Under the pieces are notes generated by a model that was given only the letters and a program-made list of their open reading frames with translations, was not told where the DNA came from and made no database searches. Shown piece by piece: positions 7,876-15,973 of a stretch of 40,631 bases of DNA. This DNA comes from an uncultured Alphaproteobacteria bacterium (GTDB taxonomy: Bacteria; Pseudomonadota; Alphaproteobacteria; Rs-D84). The stretch spans positions 1 to 40,631 of the forward strand of contig CALARG010000042.1 in the NCBI GenBank assembly GCA_937888635.1. The letters are read 5' to 3'. The translations under genes were made by a program, and so were the position numbers. The first letter of the stretch is position 1, and every line of letters begins with the position of its first letter.

Positions 7876-8964
7876 ATGTCAGGAATTAAAAAAATTTTTT
7901 TTGATTTTTTTTCGCAACACTCGTATGTGGCCAATGCGGTTTACAGTCTGCCGTATGCCATGGTGTTTAAGACTACACATTATTGTTGGAACAATTGCCC
8001 ACATTGTTGCGAATCAGCCGGCGTAAATATGCCAAAAAACTATATCCCGTCGGCAATAATAGAAAACTATATTAACCAGGCCATAAAAGATCCAAATTTT
8101 AGCAAGGATTTGATCTTTACAGGCGGTGAAATTATGAGTGCATACAAATACCACGACGAATCCAACTATGCAAAAAAATTGCTGAACATGGGCCTGGGCA
8201 ACAAATGCAGCGTGGACATCAAGACAGATGCAGGTTGGGTATTTACCCCAATGCGCGACGCAATTTTTAGCGACCTGGTTGATGTATTAAGCACCCACAG
8301 CACCAGCAGTTTTAGATTAATTCCAATGCAGGTATCACTGTCACTGGACAGGTTTCATCCGCACGCGATGCAGAAGAATATTGAATTTATTACCGAAATG
8401 TCGCAAAGACAGAAAAACAGCAGCCTGGTCATCAATATATCTTCGTTCGGACCCGATGCAGATATGTTTGAAATAATGCTGGATACACTGCGCAAAAGAT
8501 ATAAAAACATGCACGAAATAGTATTGTTTGGCAGTCCCAGCACTGAACATATGCAAGAAAATCTGTCTAATACCGTATGGTCTGTAAATGGGAATATCGT
8601 TTTAAAATTCTCAACCGGAACATTATTTGATGGTGGGCGCGCAAAGAACATAGAAAACGCATATCATACGCCCGTACCACAATTTAGTTTCCTGGCCCCA
8701 GGAAATCCACCACACGTTCTGATGGCCTTTGATTCTTTTGGAAATGTGACATTAGGCGAAAATTCAGGAAAGAAAATAACCGTTCCATGGCGCGACAAAA
8801 ATGGTACACCACGACCATTAAAAGACATTAGACAAGATTTGGTTATACAGGCAGGACAAGAAGAAGCCCGATATACATTTAACGAAACAAATCGACGTGT
8901 CGTGCAAAGTATAAAAAAAGATATAAACACCGTATTGAATCTGTTTAAATCAAAAAAACGATAA
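7876..8964 (+). CDS. radical SAM protein of unknown function
   Basis: The 362-residue protein has the radical SAM cluster motif CWNNCPHC (Cys 37, 41 and 44), which binds the 4Fe-4S cluster that cleaves S-adenosylmethionine. A FTGGE motif (about 79-83) and a QVSLSLDRFHP strand (about 153-163) are further features of the superfamily. I see no second cysteine cluster like the SPASM domain of peptide-modifying enzymes. No precursor peptide or partner gene is adjacent, as the flanking genes are pal and parB. The start at 7876 is chosen because the promoter's -10 box ends only 6 nt before it. Substrate unknown. Confidence 0.8.
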   Translation: MSGIKKIFFDFFSQHSYVANAVYSLPYAMVFKTTHYCWNNCPHCCESAGVNMPKNYIPSAIIENYINQAIKDPNFSKDLIFTGGEIMSAYKYHDESNYAKKLLNMGLGNKCSVDIKTDAGWVFTPMRDAIFSDLVDVLSTHSTSSFRLIPMQVSLSLDRFHPHAMQKNIEFITEMSQRQKNSSLVINISSFGPDADMFEIMLDTLRKRYKNMHEIVLFGSPSTEHMQENLSNTVWSVNGNIVLKFSTGTLFDGGRAKNIENAYHTPVPQFSFLAPGNPPHVLMAFDSFGNVTLGENSGKKITVPWRDKNGTPRPLKDIRQDLVIQAGQEEARYTFNETNRRVVQSIKKDINTVLNLFKSKKR

Positions 8965-8968
8965 AAAG

Positions 8969-8992
8969 ACCGGCAAAAGCCGGTATTTTTTA
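8969..8992 (+). terminator. intrinsic terminator after the radical SAM gene
   Basis: ACCGGC aaaa GCCGGT is followed by ATTTTTT. It belongs to the recurring CCGG-type terminator family of this window. Confidence 0.8.
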
Positions 8993-9022
8993 ACATTTTT
9001 ATTTATCGTTTTTACACAAAAC

Positions 9023-9049
9023 AAAAGCCGGTATTTGCCGGCTTTTTTG
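9023..9049. terminator. terminator after parB, able to work both ways
   Basis: AAAAGCCGG tatttg CCGGCTTTTTT. On the minus strand it ends in TTTTGTTTT and closes parB. The flank GAACATTTTTAT is nearly the same as that after the preceding terminator. Confidence 0.75.
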
Positions 9050-9056
9050 AACATTT

Positions 9057-9935
9057 TTATTTGGTCAATTTTTCAACCAACTCAATTAACTGAGGGCGTG
9101 AAACAAAAGATAACACAACCTGCCCTGCCCCACCACGGCGTTGTGATATTTTAACATCAACCCTCAGGGCGGATTTGATTTTATTTTCCATATCACGAAC
9201 AGCAGATACTTCAATTGTTTTTTGCGTATGTTTTCGTGTATTTTGTGCACGCGGTGCAGACTTTACCAATTTATCAGTATCTGCAACCGATAACTTTTCT
9301 GAAATGATTTTATGCGCCAATTCTTCTGGATTTTGGGCAACCGCAATTGTTCGCGCGTGGGACGCAGACAATTCACCCTGCCCCACCAAAAGTTGCACAG
9401 AATCAGGCAATGATGTTAAGCGCAACATATTGCGAATATAACTTTCCGATTTACCAATTAAACGCGCAACATCTGGCAATTCATAATCGCAACATTCCAT
9501 AAGATTTTTGTAGGCGTTAGCCTCTTCTATTGGGTTTAAATTTTCACGCTGAACATTTTCAATCAATGCAATTTCGCGCGCATTATCATCATCAATCGTT
9601 TTTATCAAGGCAGGGATTTCCGTCTTGCCCGCCAATTTAGATGCACGAAAACGGCGTTCGCCCGCAACAATTTCATACATATACGGACGACCTGATACAC
9701 TGCGCAGCAATATTGGTTGTAACACACCCTTTTCACGGATAGAAGCAGCTAATTCAGCCAATTCGTTTTCTGTAAATGTCTTGCGCGGTTGGTCAGGGTT
9801 TGCACCAATCTGCGCCAACGGCACCTGTTTTACAACAACGCGTTCAGATGGTGTTAACAAAGAAATATCCGGTATAACACCACGTGCATTCTGTAAATCT
9901 GCCAATCCACGCCCCAATCCAAATTTATTCGCCAT
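9057..9935 (-). CDS. parB: chromosome partitioning protein ParB
   Basis: ParB binds parS near the origin, spreads as a CTP-dependent clamp and works with ParA to move the origin. The 292-residue product has the N-terminal ParB/Sulfiredoxin-like domain with NPDQPRK (about 44-50), the ENVQRENLNPIEEA box (about 121-134) and GERRFRA (about 94-100), all central to CTP binding. A helix-turn-helix follows (about 148-170, VARLIGKSESYIRNMLRL). The C-terminal dimer domain ends in LVEKLTK. The start at 9935 (MANKFGLGRGL) is the family's usual N-terminus; it overlaps the end of parA by 11 nt. The longer reading upstream is parA sequence in another frame. Confidence 0.95.
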   Translation of the reverse strand: MANKFGLGRGLADLQNARGVIPDISLLTPSERVVVKQVPLAQIGANPDQPRKTFTENELAELAASIREKGVLQPILLRSVSGRPYMYEIVAGERRFRASKLAGKTEIPALIKTIDDDNAREIALIENVQRENLNPIEEANAYKNLMECCDYELPDVARLIGKSESYIRNMLRLTSLPDSVQLLVGQGELSASHARTIAVAQNPEELAHKIISEKLSVADTDKLVKSAPRAQNTRKHTQKTIEVSAVRDMENKIKSALRVDVKISQRRGGAGQVVLSFVSRPQLIELVEKLTK

Positions 9936-10707
9936 CAGTTCCCCCTGTGGTTCGTTGTACAACCTCGGTCGCGACACGCAGATATGCCTGGGCCCCGGTT
10001 GAATTAAAATCATAAAACAGTGCCGGCTTGCCATGGCTGGGCGCCTCAGACACGCGGACATTTCGTGGCACAACCGTTTTAAACACAGTATCACCAAATG
10101 TTGCACGCACATCGTCATCAACAGCGCGGGTGACACCATATCTTTTGTCATACATAGTTAACAAAACACCCAATATTTCCAGTCCTGGATTCCATTTGTC
10201 GCGCACAACAGAAATTGTATCCGTTAACTGTTGCACCCCTTCAAGCGCAAAAAATTCGCACTGCAATGGCACGACAACAGAATCTGCCGCCGTCAGCGCG
10301 TTAATAGTTAAATACCCCAAAGCAGGCGGACAATCCAGCAGAATGTAATCATAATAATCCAACACCGGCTGCAAAGCATCACGCAAACGATATTCGCGAT
10401 TTGGCATATCCAGCAAATCAATATCTGCACCAGCCAGCGCCTGGGACGATGGCAACAAGTGCAAGCCAGGGACAGCGGTACTGAGTATATTATCAGCCAC
10501 ATTCGCTGTCCCCATAATAACACCATAAACACTTTGACGGTGGGATGCACGCTCAAACCCCAGACCGGTTCCGGCATTACCCTGTTGATCTAAATCAACC
10601 AGCAAAACCCGCTTTTTAATCGCCGCCAAAGACGCACCAATATTAATTGCAGTTGTGGTTTTACCCACCCCGCCCTTTTGATTTGCAAATGCAATAATGT
10701 GTGTCAT
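9925..10707 (-). CDS. parA: chromosome partitioning ATPase ParA
   Basis: ParA is a Walker-type ATPase that forms a nucleoid-bound gradient and pulls ParB-parS complexes. The 260-residue product begins MTHIIAFANQKGGVGKTTTA, with the deviant Walker A KGGVGKTT. The A' motif VLLVDLDQQGN (about 36-46) and Walker B ILLDCPPALG (about 118-127) are intact. The start at 10707 is the standard ParA N-terminus and follows AAAGGGAA; a longer reading adds non-homologous residues. It overlaps parB and lies downstream of rsmG, the gene order common near alphaproteobacterial origins. Confidence 0.95.
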   Translation of the reverse strand: MTHIIAFANQKGGVGKTTTAINIGASLAAIKKRVLLVDLDQQGNAGTGLGFERASHRQSVYGVIMGTANVADNILSTAVPGLHLLPSSQALAGADIDLLDMPNREYRLRDALQPVLDYYDYILLDCPPALGYLTINALTAADSVVVPLQCEFFALEGVQQLTDTISVVRDKWNPGLEILGVLLTMYDKRYGVTRAVDDDVRATFGDTVFKTVVPRNVRVSEAPSHGKPALFYDFNSTGAQAYLRVATEVVQRTTGGTDGE

Positions 10708-10816
10708 ATTCCCTTTCCATGTACTTTTATCGTCTTTTACGATATAAAAACCGACCGATTCGGTCAAGAAATTAAAAACAAAACAACAAAAACCACCTAA
10801 AAACAATACAATACAA

Positions 10817-10836
10817 ATTATTTCATGTGAAATAAT
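10817..10836. promoter_or_regulatory. parS-like palindrome, site 1
   Basis: A 20-bp palindrome ATTATTTCATGTGAAATAAT. Its core TTTCATGTGAAA differs from the canonical parS core TTTCACGTGAAA by one base. It lies upstream of parA, where ParB sites are expected. Confidence 0.7.
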
Positions 10837-10854
10837 ACACGCCACAAACAGCAA

Positions 10855-10884
10855 TAAAAACACCGGCCTTTACCGGTGTTTTTG
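10855..10884 (-). terminator. intrinsic terminator after rsmG
   Basis: CACCGG cctta CCGGTG with T tails on both strands lies between the two parS-like sites and closes the minus-strand rsmG transcript. Confidence 0.7.
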
Positions 10885-10927
10885 AACATTTTTGTTTTTT
10901 TGCAGTTTTATCAACAAATTAATTTAT

Positions 10928-10941
10928 ATTTCATGTGAAAT
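10928..10941. promoter_or_regulatory. parS-like palindrome, site 2
   Basis: ATTTCATGTGAAAT has the same TTTCATGTGAAA core as site 1, 92 bp further on, touching the rsmG stop codon. Two identical cores here support real ParB binding sites. Confidence 0.7.
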
Positions 10942-11501
10942 TACCGGCAAAAACGCACAGAAATTATATAACCATCACCCGTTTTAGACGGTGTTAAATC
11001 ATAATCAAATTTATATTTGCGTTTTGCATCGGCAATTTCAGATTCTATTTCCCGGCCTTTTAGTAAAAAAAGCCGGTATTTTGTTCGCGCAACATAATCC
11101 ATGATTTTGGTAAGCGACGCAAAGGCGCGTGCAGTAAATACAAAATTATTCGTTTTGGCCGGTAAATGCCGGACATAATCTTCTACGCGACCATGATAAA
11201 TTGTCAGGTTATCTAATCCTAATTCTTGTTTGACCGCCGATAAAAAGGCAACTTTTTTACCAATAGATTCAATACATGTAACACGCCAGCCTAAAATCGC
11301 CAAAACAACCCCAGGAAAGCCAGCACCACTGCCCAAATCAATAATTTCTACATCTGGTGGCAAAACATCCGCCAATTGTGCAGAATCGGCAATATGACGC
11401 GTTTCTATATCGTTTAATGTGCTGGGGGCGACCAAATTCATTCGCCCAGACCAGTCGCGCAGTAATTTTGCATACTGTTCAAATTTGACATTGTTCTTCA
11501 T
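10941..11501 (-). CDS. rsmG: 16S rRNA m7G527 methyltransferase RsmG
   Basis: RsmG (GidB) methylates N7 of G527 in 16S rRNA. The 186-residue product has NLVAPST (about 22-28), RHIADSAQL (about 35-43) and the S-adenosylmethionine motif IDLGSGAGFPGVVLA (about 54-68). VTCIESIGKKVAFL and the late FTARAFASL (about 122-130) are also RsmG landmarks. It is somewhat short against the usual 200-210 residues. It precedes parA on the same strand, separated by parS-like sites and a terminator. Its start codon is only 21 nt from that of the divergent TPR gene, so their promoters overlap. Confidence 0.93.
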   Translation of the reverse strand: MKNNVKFEQYAKLLRDWSGRMNLVAPSTLNDIETRHIADSAQLADVLPPDVEIIDLGSGAGFPGVVLAILGWRVTCIESIGKKVAFLSAVKQELGLDNLTIYHGRVEDYVRHLPAKTNNFVFTARAFASLTKIMDYVARTKYRLFLLKGREIESEIADAKRKYKFDYDLTPSKTGDGYIISVRFCR

Positions 11502-11513
11502 AAGCGTTATTCT
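11485..11513 (+). promoter_or_regulatory. promoter of the TPR-gpsA operon, leaderless start suspected
   Basis: TTGACA (11485-11490), an exact 17-nt spacer and TATTCT (11508-11513). The -35 lies inside the rsmG coding sequence. Only 9 nt separate the -10 from the ATG at 11523, without a Shine-Dalgarno. Confidence 0.65.
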
Positions 11514-11522
11514 AGCATAGTC

Positions 11523-13139
11523 ATGAGAAAAATAGAAAGAATTTTTATTACCGCAAGTTTATTGGCCATCGTCGCAGTCACAGGTGGCGCAATATGGAAT
11601 CACACAGTTAAACAATCGCAAGAATCGGAATACCAGTTCCCCGCATCACGATTTGGTGCGTTTCTGGCGGCGCAACACGCGATATATGTCAATGACTTTG
11701 ACAGCGCGCGTGAATTTGCAAAAAATCTGACGAACGAACAATTTCCAATCGTTCAAAGCACTATATATATATCTGATTTCTTGTCAGGGCGCATGCCATT
11801 TGATGCACACCTGTTAAAATCTGAAAAGACAATGCCTGCGCGCATCATTTATGACGCATATCTGGTAAAAAATAACAACTGGAAAGAATTACACAACCGC
11901 CACAAGACAGACGAATCTGCATTGGCGGCGCCACTGCGCATTTGGCCGGCAATTGCGAATGATTGGCGTACAAATACATTTAAGTTTATAGATAAACTGC
12001 CAACAAACCAGTCTTGGAAATCGTTTGTGCGTGGCCAGATTTATGCAGAACTGGGTGACGCAGAAAAGGCAGCAGAAAATTTTGAGAAGGTCACAGCAGA
12101 TTTTATGAATATAAATGACTATATTTACATAATGTCATTTTATAAACATCACAATATGCCAGACCGGGCAAACGCACTGCAGGCAGACTTTACATCACGA
12201 CCAGGTGGCATGTTTATGATGGGATATGATAAATTCCCAGACTGGTCCGTGTTCAGCGGTTATGCGAATGCTTTGGCGTTCAGTTTGGTACAAAATATTT
12301 CGCACACACAGATTATGATGTATTCAGATTTGGCAATGCTGTTGTTGCGATTTGTTCAGGTGACTGCACCGGATTTTGCAGCCAACAACAATACACTGGA
12401 TTATTATCTGGGACAGTATTTTTATAACAATGTTGGCGATTATGAAAAATTCTTTTCCAACATAAAAAGCGACAGTCCGTTTTATCCATTCGCACGGTTG
12501 AGAATGGCAGATAAAAACAAAGATATACGCGAACTAGAAAAAATATTGCGCGAATATCCACTGTTTGTACCGGCGGCCAACCAGGCGATTGCATATCATA
12601 TAAAGCATGGGAATCGTCGTGCAGCAATGCGTATTGTAAAAGACGCGCTGAATAACGACAATCTGAACGAAGCGGGCAGGGCGTTTTTTATAAAAAATCG
12701 CGCGCAAATAAATTTTGCGTTTGGCGATATCAAGGACGCACAGAAAGATATACGCGAGGTGTCTAAATTAAACCTGATTGATGGCGAAGTAATTTCATTA
12801 CAGGCGAAAATTTGGGCTGCGCAGAATCGCGAACTGGAAAACGCATATGATTATGCGATGGGACTGGTTCGCCAAAACCCAACAGATATTCTGGCATGGG
12901 ATACATTGGGTTATGTGGTGTCAGTGCGCGAAGGGGTTGACGCGGCACTGGAACTGTTGGAACGTGTTGGCGAAATATCAGAAACATGTTCTTCGTTGTT
13001 TGTAAACCTGGGTGACATGTATGCAACCAAGGGCGATTTTGACAAGGCAAAGGAAGCATACAAACGCGCAATTGATTTATCAGATGATGGATTGACGGTC
13101 GTACCAGATGTTGAAAGGAAAATAAGGAAATTAAAATGA
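11523..13139 (+). CDS. membrane-anchored TPR-repeat protein
   Basis: The 538-residue protein has an N-terminal signal anchor (about 7-25, IFITASLLAIVAVTGGAIW). A long helical body follows with degenerate repeats and clearer tetratricopeptide repeats at the C-terminus (about 445-530, including VNLGDMYATKGDFDKAKEAYKRA in two parts). It is probably periplasmic. Large alphaproteobacterial TPR proteins with weak N-terminal repeats are common and bind other proteins; I cannot name the partner. It ends in an ATGA overlap with gpsA, so the two are translationally coupled. The start is supported by a promoter placed immediately upstream. Confidence 0.78.
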   Translation: MRKIERIFITASLLAIVAVTGGAIWNHTVKQSQESEYQFPASRFGAFLAAQHAIYVNDFDSAREFAKNLTNEQFPIVQSTIYISDFLSGRMPFDAHLLKSEKTMPARIIYDAYLVKNNNWKELHNRHKTDESALAAPLRIWPAIANDWRTNTFKFIDKLPTNQSWKSFVRGQIYAELGDAEKAAENFEKVTADFMNINDYIYIMSFYKHHNMPDRANALQADFTSRPGGMFMMGYDKFPDWSVFSGYANALAFSLVQNISHTQIMMYSDLAMLLLRFVQVTAPDFAANNNTLDYYLGQYFYNNVGDYEKFFSNIKSDSPFYPFARLRMADKNKDIRELEKILREYPLFVPAANQAIAYHIKHGNRRAAMRIVKDALNNDNLNEAGRAFFIKNRAQINFAFGDIKDAQKDIREVSKLNLIDGEVISLQAKIWAAQNRELENAYDYAMGLVRQNPTDILAWDTLGYVVSVREGVDAALELLERVGEISETCSSLFVNLGDMYATKGDFDKAKEAYKRAIDLSDDGLTVVPDVERKIRKLK

Positions 13140-13999
13140 AAGTAGGTGTTATTGGTGCAGGCGCATGGGGAACCGCGCTGGCAATCGTTTCTGCACGCGG
13201 TGGTGCAAATGTAGTGTTGTGGTCATACGATGGGGAACACAAGCATTTTGATGATGTACAAATCCCACAAAACATGAAAATAACCGGCGACATTCGGGAA
13301 ATGAACGACATGGACACATGGTTAATTGTGACACCGGCGGCTTTCTTTCGCGAAACACTGCGTAAGGCACGCGATACATATAATGGGCAACCGATTATCA
13401 TTTGTACCAAGGGTGCAGAAAGCACAACCGGACAATTTATGTCCGAAATTTTAACGGCAGAATTGCCAGAATGCCATGAATATGGCGTGCTGTCTGGGCC
13501 ACAATTCGCAGCCGAGGTTGCACACGGCGTACCAACGGGTTCAACCCTGGCGGGGACGCGTGGCGCGCTGGTTGCAGGGGCAGACGCGTTAAACAAACTG
13601 TACCTGGACGAAACAGACGATATTATCGGCACCCAGGTTTGTGGCGTTGGTAAAAATGCACTGTCGCTGATTTGTGGATATAACAAGATTGCAGCAGCGG
13701 GCGAAAATGAACGCGCAATGATATTTACACGCGCCTGGGGCGAGGTTATGAACCTGGGGATGGCGATGGGCGCAAAGATGCATACATTCTTGGAACTGTG
13801 TGGAATAGGGGACCTGTTCCTGTCTGCGACCAGCGAAACCAGCCGCAACTTTTCAGGTGGCATGGCGATTGCGCGTGGCGAAGAACCCAACGGCACTGTT
13901 GAAGGGATTTTTGCACTGCGTGGATTAATTGGGCGCGCACGCGATTTAGGGATTGATACACCAATACTGATTCAAATGCAAAGCAAATTAAAAATATAA
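13136..13999 (+). CDS. gpsA: glycerol-3-phosphate dehydrogenase (NAD(P)+) GpsA
   Basis: GpsA reduces dihydroxyacetone phosphate to sn-glycerol-3-phosphate for phospholipid synthesis. The product starts with a Rossmann motif GVIGAGAWGTALA (about 4-16). LSGPQFAAEVAHGVPT (about 121-136) matches the family's SGPxFAxEVA box. The catalytic lysine sits in CGVGKNALSL (about 176-185), and GIGDLFLSATSETSRN (about 222-237) matches the substrate-binding segment, with the conserved Arg and Asn. At 287 residues it is shorter than the usual 325-340, the loss being spread through the protein. It overlaps the TPR gene by 4 nt. Confidence 0.92.
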   Translation: MKVGVIGAGAWGTALAIVSARGGANVVLWSYDGEHKHFDDVQIPQNMKITGDIREMNDMDTWLIVTPAAFFRETLRKARDTYNGQPIIICTKGAESTTGQFMSEILTAELPECHEYGVLSGPQFAAEVAHGVPTGSTLAGTRGALVAGADALNKLYLDETDDIIGTQVCGVGKNALSLICGYNKIAAAGENERAMIFTRAWGEVMNLGMAMGAKMHTFLELCGIGDLFLSATSETSRNFSGGMAIARGEEPNGTVEGIFALRGLIGRARDLGIDTPILIQMQSKLKI

Positions 14000-14008
14000 C
14001 AAAAAAAC

Positions 14009-14032
14009 ACCGGCAAATGCCGGTATTTTTTA
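14009..14032. terminator. bidirectional terminator between gpsA and the first leader-module ORF
   Basis: ACCGGC aaat GCCGGT is followed by ATTTTTT on plus and by a TGTTTTTTT tail on minus. The minus-strand ORF stop (14030-14032) lies in its tail. Confidence 0.8.
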
Positions 14033-14227
14033 ATTATTAAACTCACGGGGCGGATGTGGTAAAATTGGATGCAAATCATCCGAATCAAACCAAGGTTTGT
14101 ATTCACGCATAAAATGCATTATTATTTTTAATTCCTGTTCAATCGCTTCCATTTTCTTATACAAACAGAAAAGATAGCCTGTTTTATGAGACAAAGAGCG
14201 TTGCCTGTCAGATTCTGAAAAAGCCAT
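14030..14227 (-). CDS. 65-aa protein downstream of leader RNA copy 1
   Basis: I do not recognise this protein. It is 65 residues long: a polar start, a central helix rich in K/E and hydrophobics (about 18-44, LFCLYKKMEAIEQELKIIMHFM) and a proline- and aspartate-rich tail. A GGAG ribosome-binding site lies 7 nt before the ATG. It is placed exactly as the ORFs of leader copies 2 and 3 (structured RNA, terminator, then ORF), yet shows no similarity to them. The neat RBS, the position and the shared terminator at its stop argue that it is translated. It would be expressed only when transcription passes the leader terminator. Confidence 0.6.
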   Translation of the reverse strand: MAFSESDRQRSLSHKTGYLFCLYKKMEAIEQELKIIMHFMREYKPWFDSDDLHPILPHPPREFNN

Positions 14228-14243
14228 AAAAAAACTCCATAAA

Positions 14244-14393
14244 TAAAAAAACGACCACATTTGAAAAGTGGTCGGGAGTTGAACAAGCCTACAACACTAG
14301 ACCCCGTGAACTTCCGTTACACGGCATCCCGACCAAAGTCGGGCATTGTTAGTCTTATTAGTGTTGTGGGCTTGTTCAAGGCCGTTCACTAAC
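14244..14393 (-). ncRNA. structured leader RNA with attenuator-like terminator, copy 1
   Basis: A minus-strand RNA runs from a weak promoter (TATATAAG near 14400-14407) to an intrinsic terminator: GACCAC (arms 14252-14258 and 14268-14274) and a T run. A near-continuous helix of 21 bp joins 14279-14299 with 14359-14379. Its outer 8 bp correspond to the loop-to-downstream pairing seen in copies 2 and 3. Inside lie hairpin CCGTG/CACGG (14304-14324) and the switch hairpin CCCGAC/GTCGGG (14328-14343). The switch arm GTCGGG can instead pair with a second CCCGAC (14271-14276) that forms part of the terminator stem. The two structures exclude each other, which is how attenuators work. Ligand or trigger unknown. 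Confidence 0.7.
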
Positions 14394-14440
14394 AAATGTC
14401 TTATATATTTTTAATACAAAATAAATTAAAACGCAATAAA

Positions 14441-14463
14441 AAATCCCCACATGGGGGATTTTT
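14441..14463 (-). terminator. intrinsic terminator after mreB
   Basis: AAATCCCC/GGGGATTT with a short loop lies directly after the mreB stop; the minus strand ends in TTTTTTATT. Confidence 0.8.
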
Positions 14464-15512
14464 TAATACATTGTTTGCAGGACATGCTTGTTCTTGTCCA
14501 GGTTTGATAACATCTTGCCACTGCCACAGGCAACACATGCCAATGGGTTGTCCACAACGAATGCAGGCAAACCAGTTGCCGCACGAATTGCAATATCCAG
14601 CCCGCGCAACATTGAACCACCACCGGTCATTGCAATACCCAAATCTGCAATGTCAGCAGACAATTCAGGTGGTGTTAATTCCAATGCCTGGCGTACGGTA
14701 TCAACAATTTTTGACACAGTTTGTGCCAGCGCACCTGCAATTTGCGATTCTGTGATAACCGTTTCGCGTGGCGTACCAGATAACAGGTCGCGACCCTTTA
14801 TCTTCATGGTCAGTTCGTTTGCCTTGTCCTTGGGTGCGATGGCGGTGCCAATACGTTTTTTAATTTCTTCGGCGGTATTTTCACCGATTAACAGATTCTT
14901 GTTCTTGCGCACAAAGTCAATGATATCAATATCCATTTGATCACCCGCAGTACGCACAGCGTTTGAATACACAATGCCGCCCAGGGACATAACCGCAACC
15001 TCGGTCGTGCCACCACCAATATCCAAAACCATTGAACCGACCGGTTTTTCCACCGGCAGGCCAGCACCAATCGCGGCGGCGGTTGATTCTTCAACAATAA
15101 ATACTTTGCGTGCGCCGGCGGCATCGGCCGCTTCTTGTATAGCACGGCGTTCCACCTGGGTTGCGCATGACGGCACACAGATAATAATCAATGGCGCCGC
15201 CAGTGGGTTTTTATGGTGTACCTTGCGAATAAAGTATTTTATCATTTCTTCGGCAACTTCAAAGTCGGCGATAACCCCATCGCGCAGGGGACGCACGGCC
15301 GAAATTGTGCCAGGCGTACGACCAAACATCTGTTTCGCTTCGGTTCCGACGGCCAGGATTTCTTTGCGACCCATCAGGCGATTTTCAGCCACCGCAACAA
15401 CAGACGGTTCGTTTAAAACGATACCGCGACCCTTGACATAAATCAGTGTGTTCGCCGTACCTAAATCAATTGCCATATCCGCAGAAAAGAATTTCATTAA
15501 CCAATTGTACAT
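14463..15512 (-). CDS. mreB: rod shape-determining protein MreB
   Basis: MreB is the bacterial actin that guides elongasome peptidoglycan synthesis along the side wall. The 349-residue product has the actin-fold motifs: DLGTANTLIYVKG (phosphate 1), PSVVAVAE, VLDIGGGTTEVAVMSLGGIV (phosphate 2) and MTGGGSMLRGLD (adenosine motif). Its length is normal. It starts at 15512 after GGGG, or possibly five codons later at MKFFSAD. No mreC or mreD follows on the same strand; the next unit is leader RNA copy 1. A promoter lies at 15545-15573. Its presence suggests a rod-shaped cell. Confidence 0.95.
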   Translation of the reverse strand: MYNWLMKFFSADMAIDLGTANTLIYVKGRGIVLNEPSVVAVAENRLMGRKEILAVGTEAKQMFGRTPGTISAVRPLRDGVIADFEVAEEMIKYFIRKVHHKNPLAAPLIIICVPSCATQVERRAIQEAADAAGARKVFIVEESTAAAIGAGLPVEKPVGSMVLDIGGGTTEVAVMSLGGIVYSNAVRTAGDQMDIDIIDFVRKNKNLLIGENTAEEIKKRIGTAIAPKDKANELTMKIKGRDLLSGTPRETVITESQIAGALAQTVSKIVDTVRQALELTPPELSADIADLGIAMTGGGSMLRGLDIAIRAATGLPAFVVDNPLACVACGSGKMLSNLDKNKHVLQTMY

Positions 15513-15544
15513 TATAAAACCCCATAAATTTTATGTTTTTTTGC

Positions 15545-15573
15545 ACTATAAATCACGATATGCAAAAAATCAA
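15545..15573 (-). promoter_or_regulatory. promoter of mreB
   Basis: Minus strand: TTGATT (15568-15573), a 17-nt spacer and TATAGT (15545-15550), 33 nt before the ATG. Confidence 0.65.
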
Positions 15574-15592
15574 GGCACCCCAATAAATTTAT

Positions 15593-15619
15593 TTGATTTA
15601 TCGTATATTGTGGTATTAT
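15593..15619 (+). promoter_or_regulatory. promoter of rnpA-yidD, leaderless start suspected
   Basis: TTGATT (15593-15598) and TATTAT (15614-15619), spacer 15 nt. The ATG at 15629 lies 9 nt after the -10 with no ribosome-binding site. Confidence 0.5.
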
Positions 15620-15628
15620 ATGGCCACT

Positions 15629-15973
15629 ATGATACGCGATACAATTAAAAGACATGAAGATTTTGCCATGGGGGAAAATGACCCCGTGGGTAAATGCGCA
15701 TATTTTCTGGTACGGGCCAAGCCTGCAAAATACCCAGATGATGCCCGATACGGTCTGATTGTCACAAAAAAAACTTTTAAACACGCCGTGGACAGAAATC
15801 GCGCAAAACGATTAATTCGCGATTGGATTGCGTTTAATGAACACATGATGCGCCCAGAATGGGACTATGTTTTTATTATACGGCGCGCAATTTTGGACGC
15901 AGACAGAACAAGCGGGCGCGTCGCCATGAAAAAAGCGTTAAACTATCTGCGCAAGCAAGAGATAAATGAATAA
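15629..15973 (+). CDS. rnpA: ribonuclease P protein component RnpA
   Basis: RnpA is the protein subunit of RNase P, which matures tRNA 5' ends with the catalytic RNA. The 114-residue product shows the family order: KRHEDF at the N-terminus, RYGLIVTKKTFKHAVDRNRAKRLIRD (about 48-73, containing the RNR box), and a DYVFIIRRAI strand (about 87-96). I chose ATG 15629 because a -10 box ends 9 nt upstream and the next upstream ATG (15620) touches that box. The gene overlaps yidD by 8 nt. rpmH, normally just upstream, is absent here, as is yidC downstream. Confidence 0.9.
   Translation: MIRDTIKRHEDFAMGENDPVGKCAYFLVRAKPAKYPDDARYGLIVTKKTFKHAVDRNRAKRLIRDWIAFNEHMMRPEWDYVFIIRRAILDADRTSGRVAMKKALNYLRKQEINE

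Noticed and set aside
9936..10151. Longer ParB start upstream of 9935
   Set aside because: The added 72 residues are parA sequence read in another frame; the MANKFGLGRGL start is standard for ParB.
12763..13896. Long minus-strand ORF (377 codons) opposite the TPR gene and gpsA
   Set aside because: Its product has no recognisable domain and lies antisense to clear coding sequence; it is a by-product of codon bias.
15513..15628. Hidden rpmH upstream of rnpA
   Set aside because: No basic ORF of about 44 codons exists there; the stretch holds the mreB and rnpA promoters.
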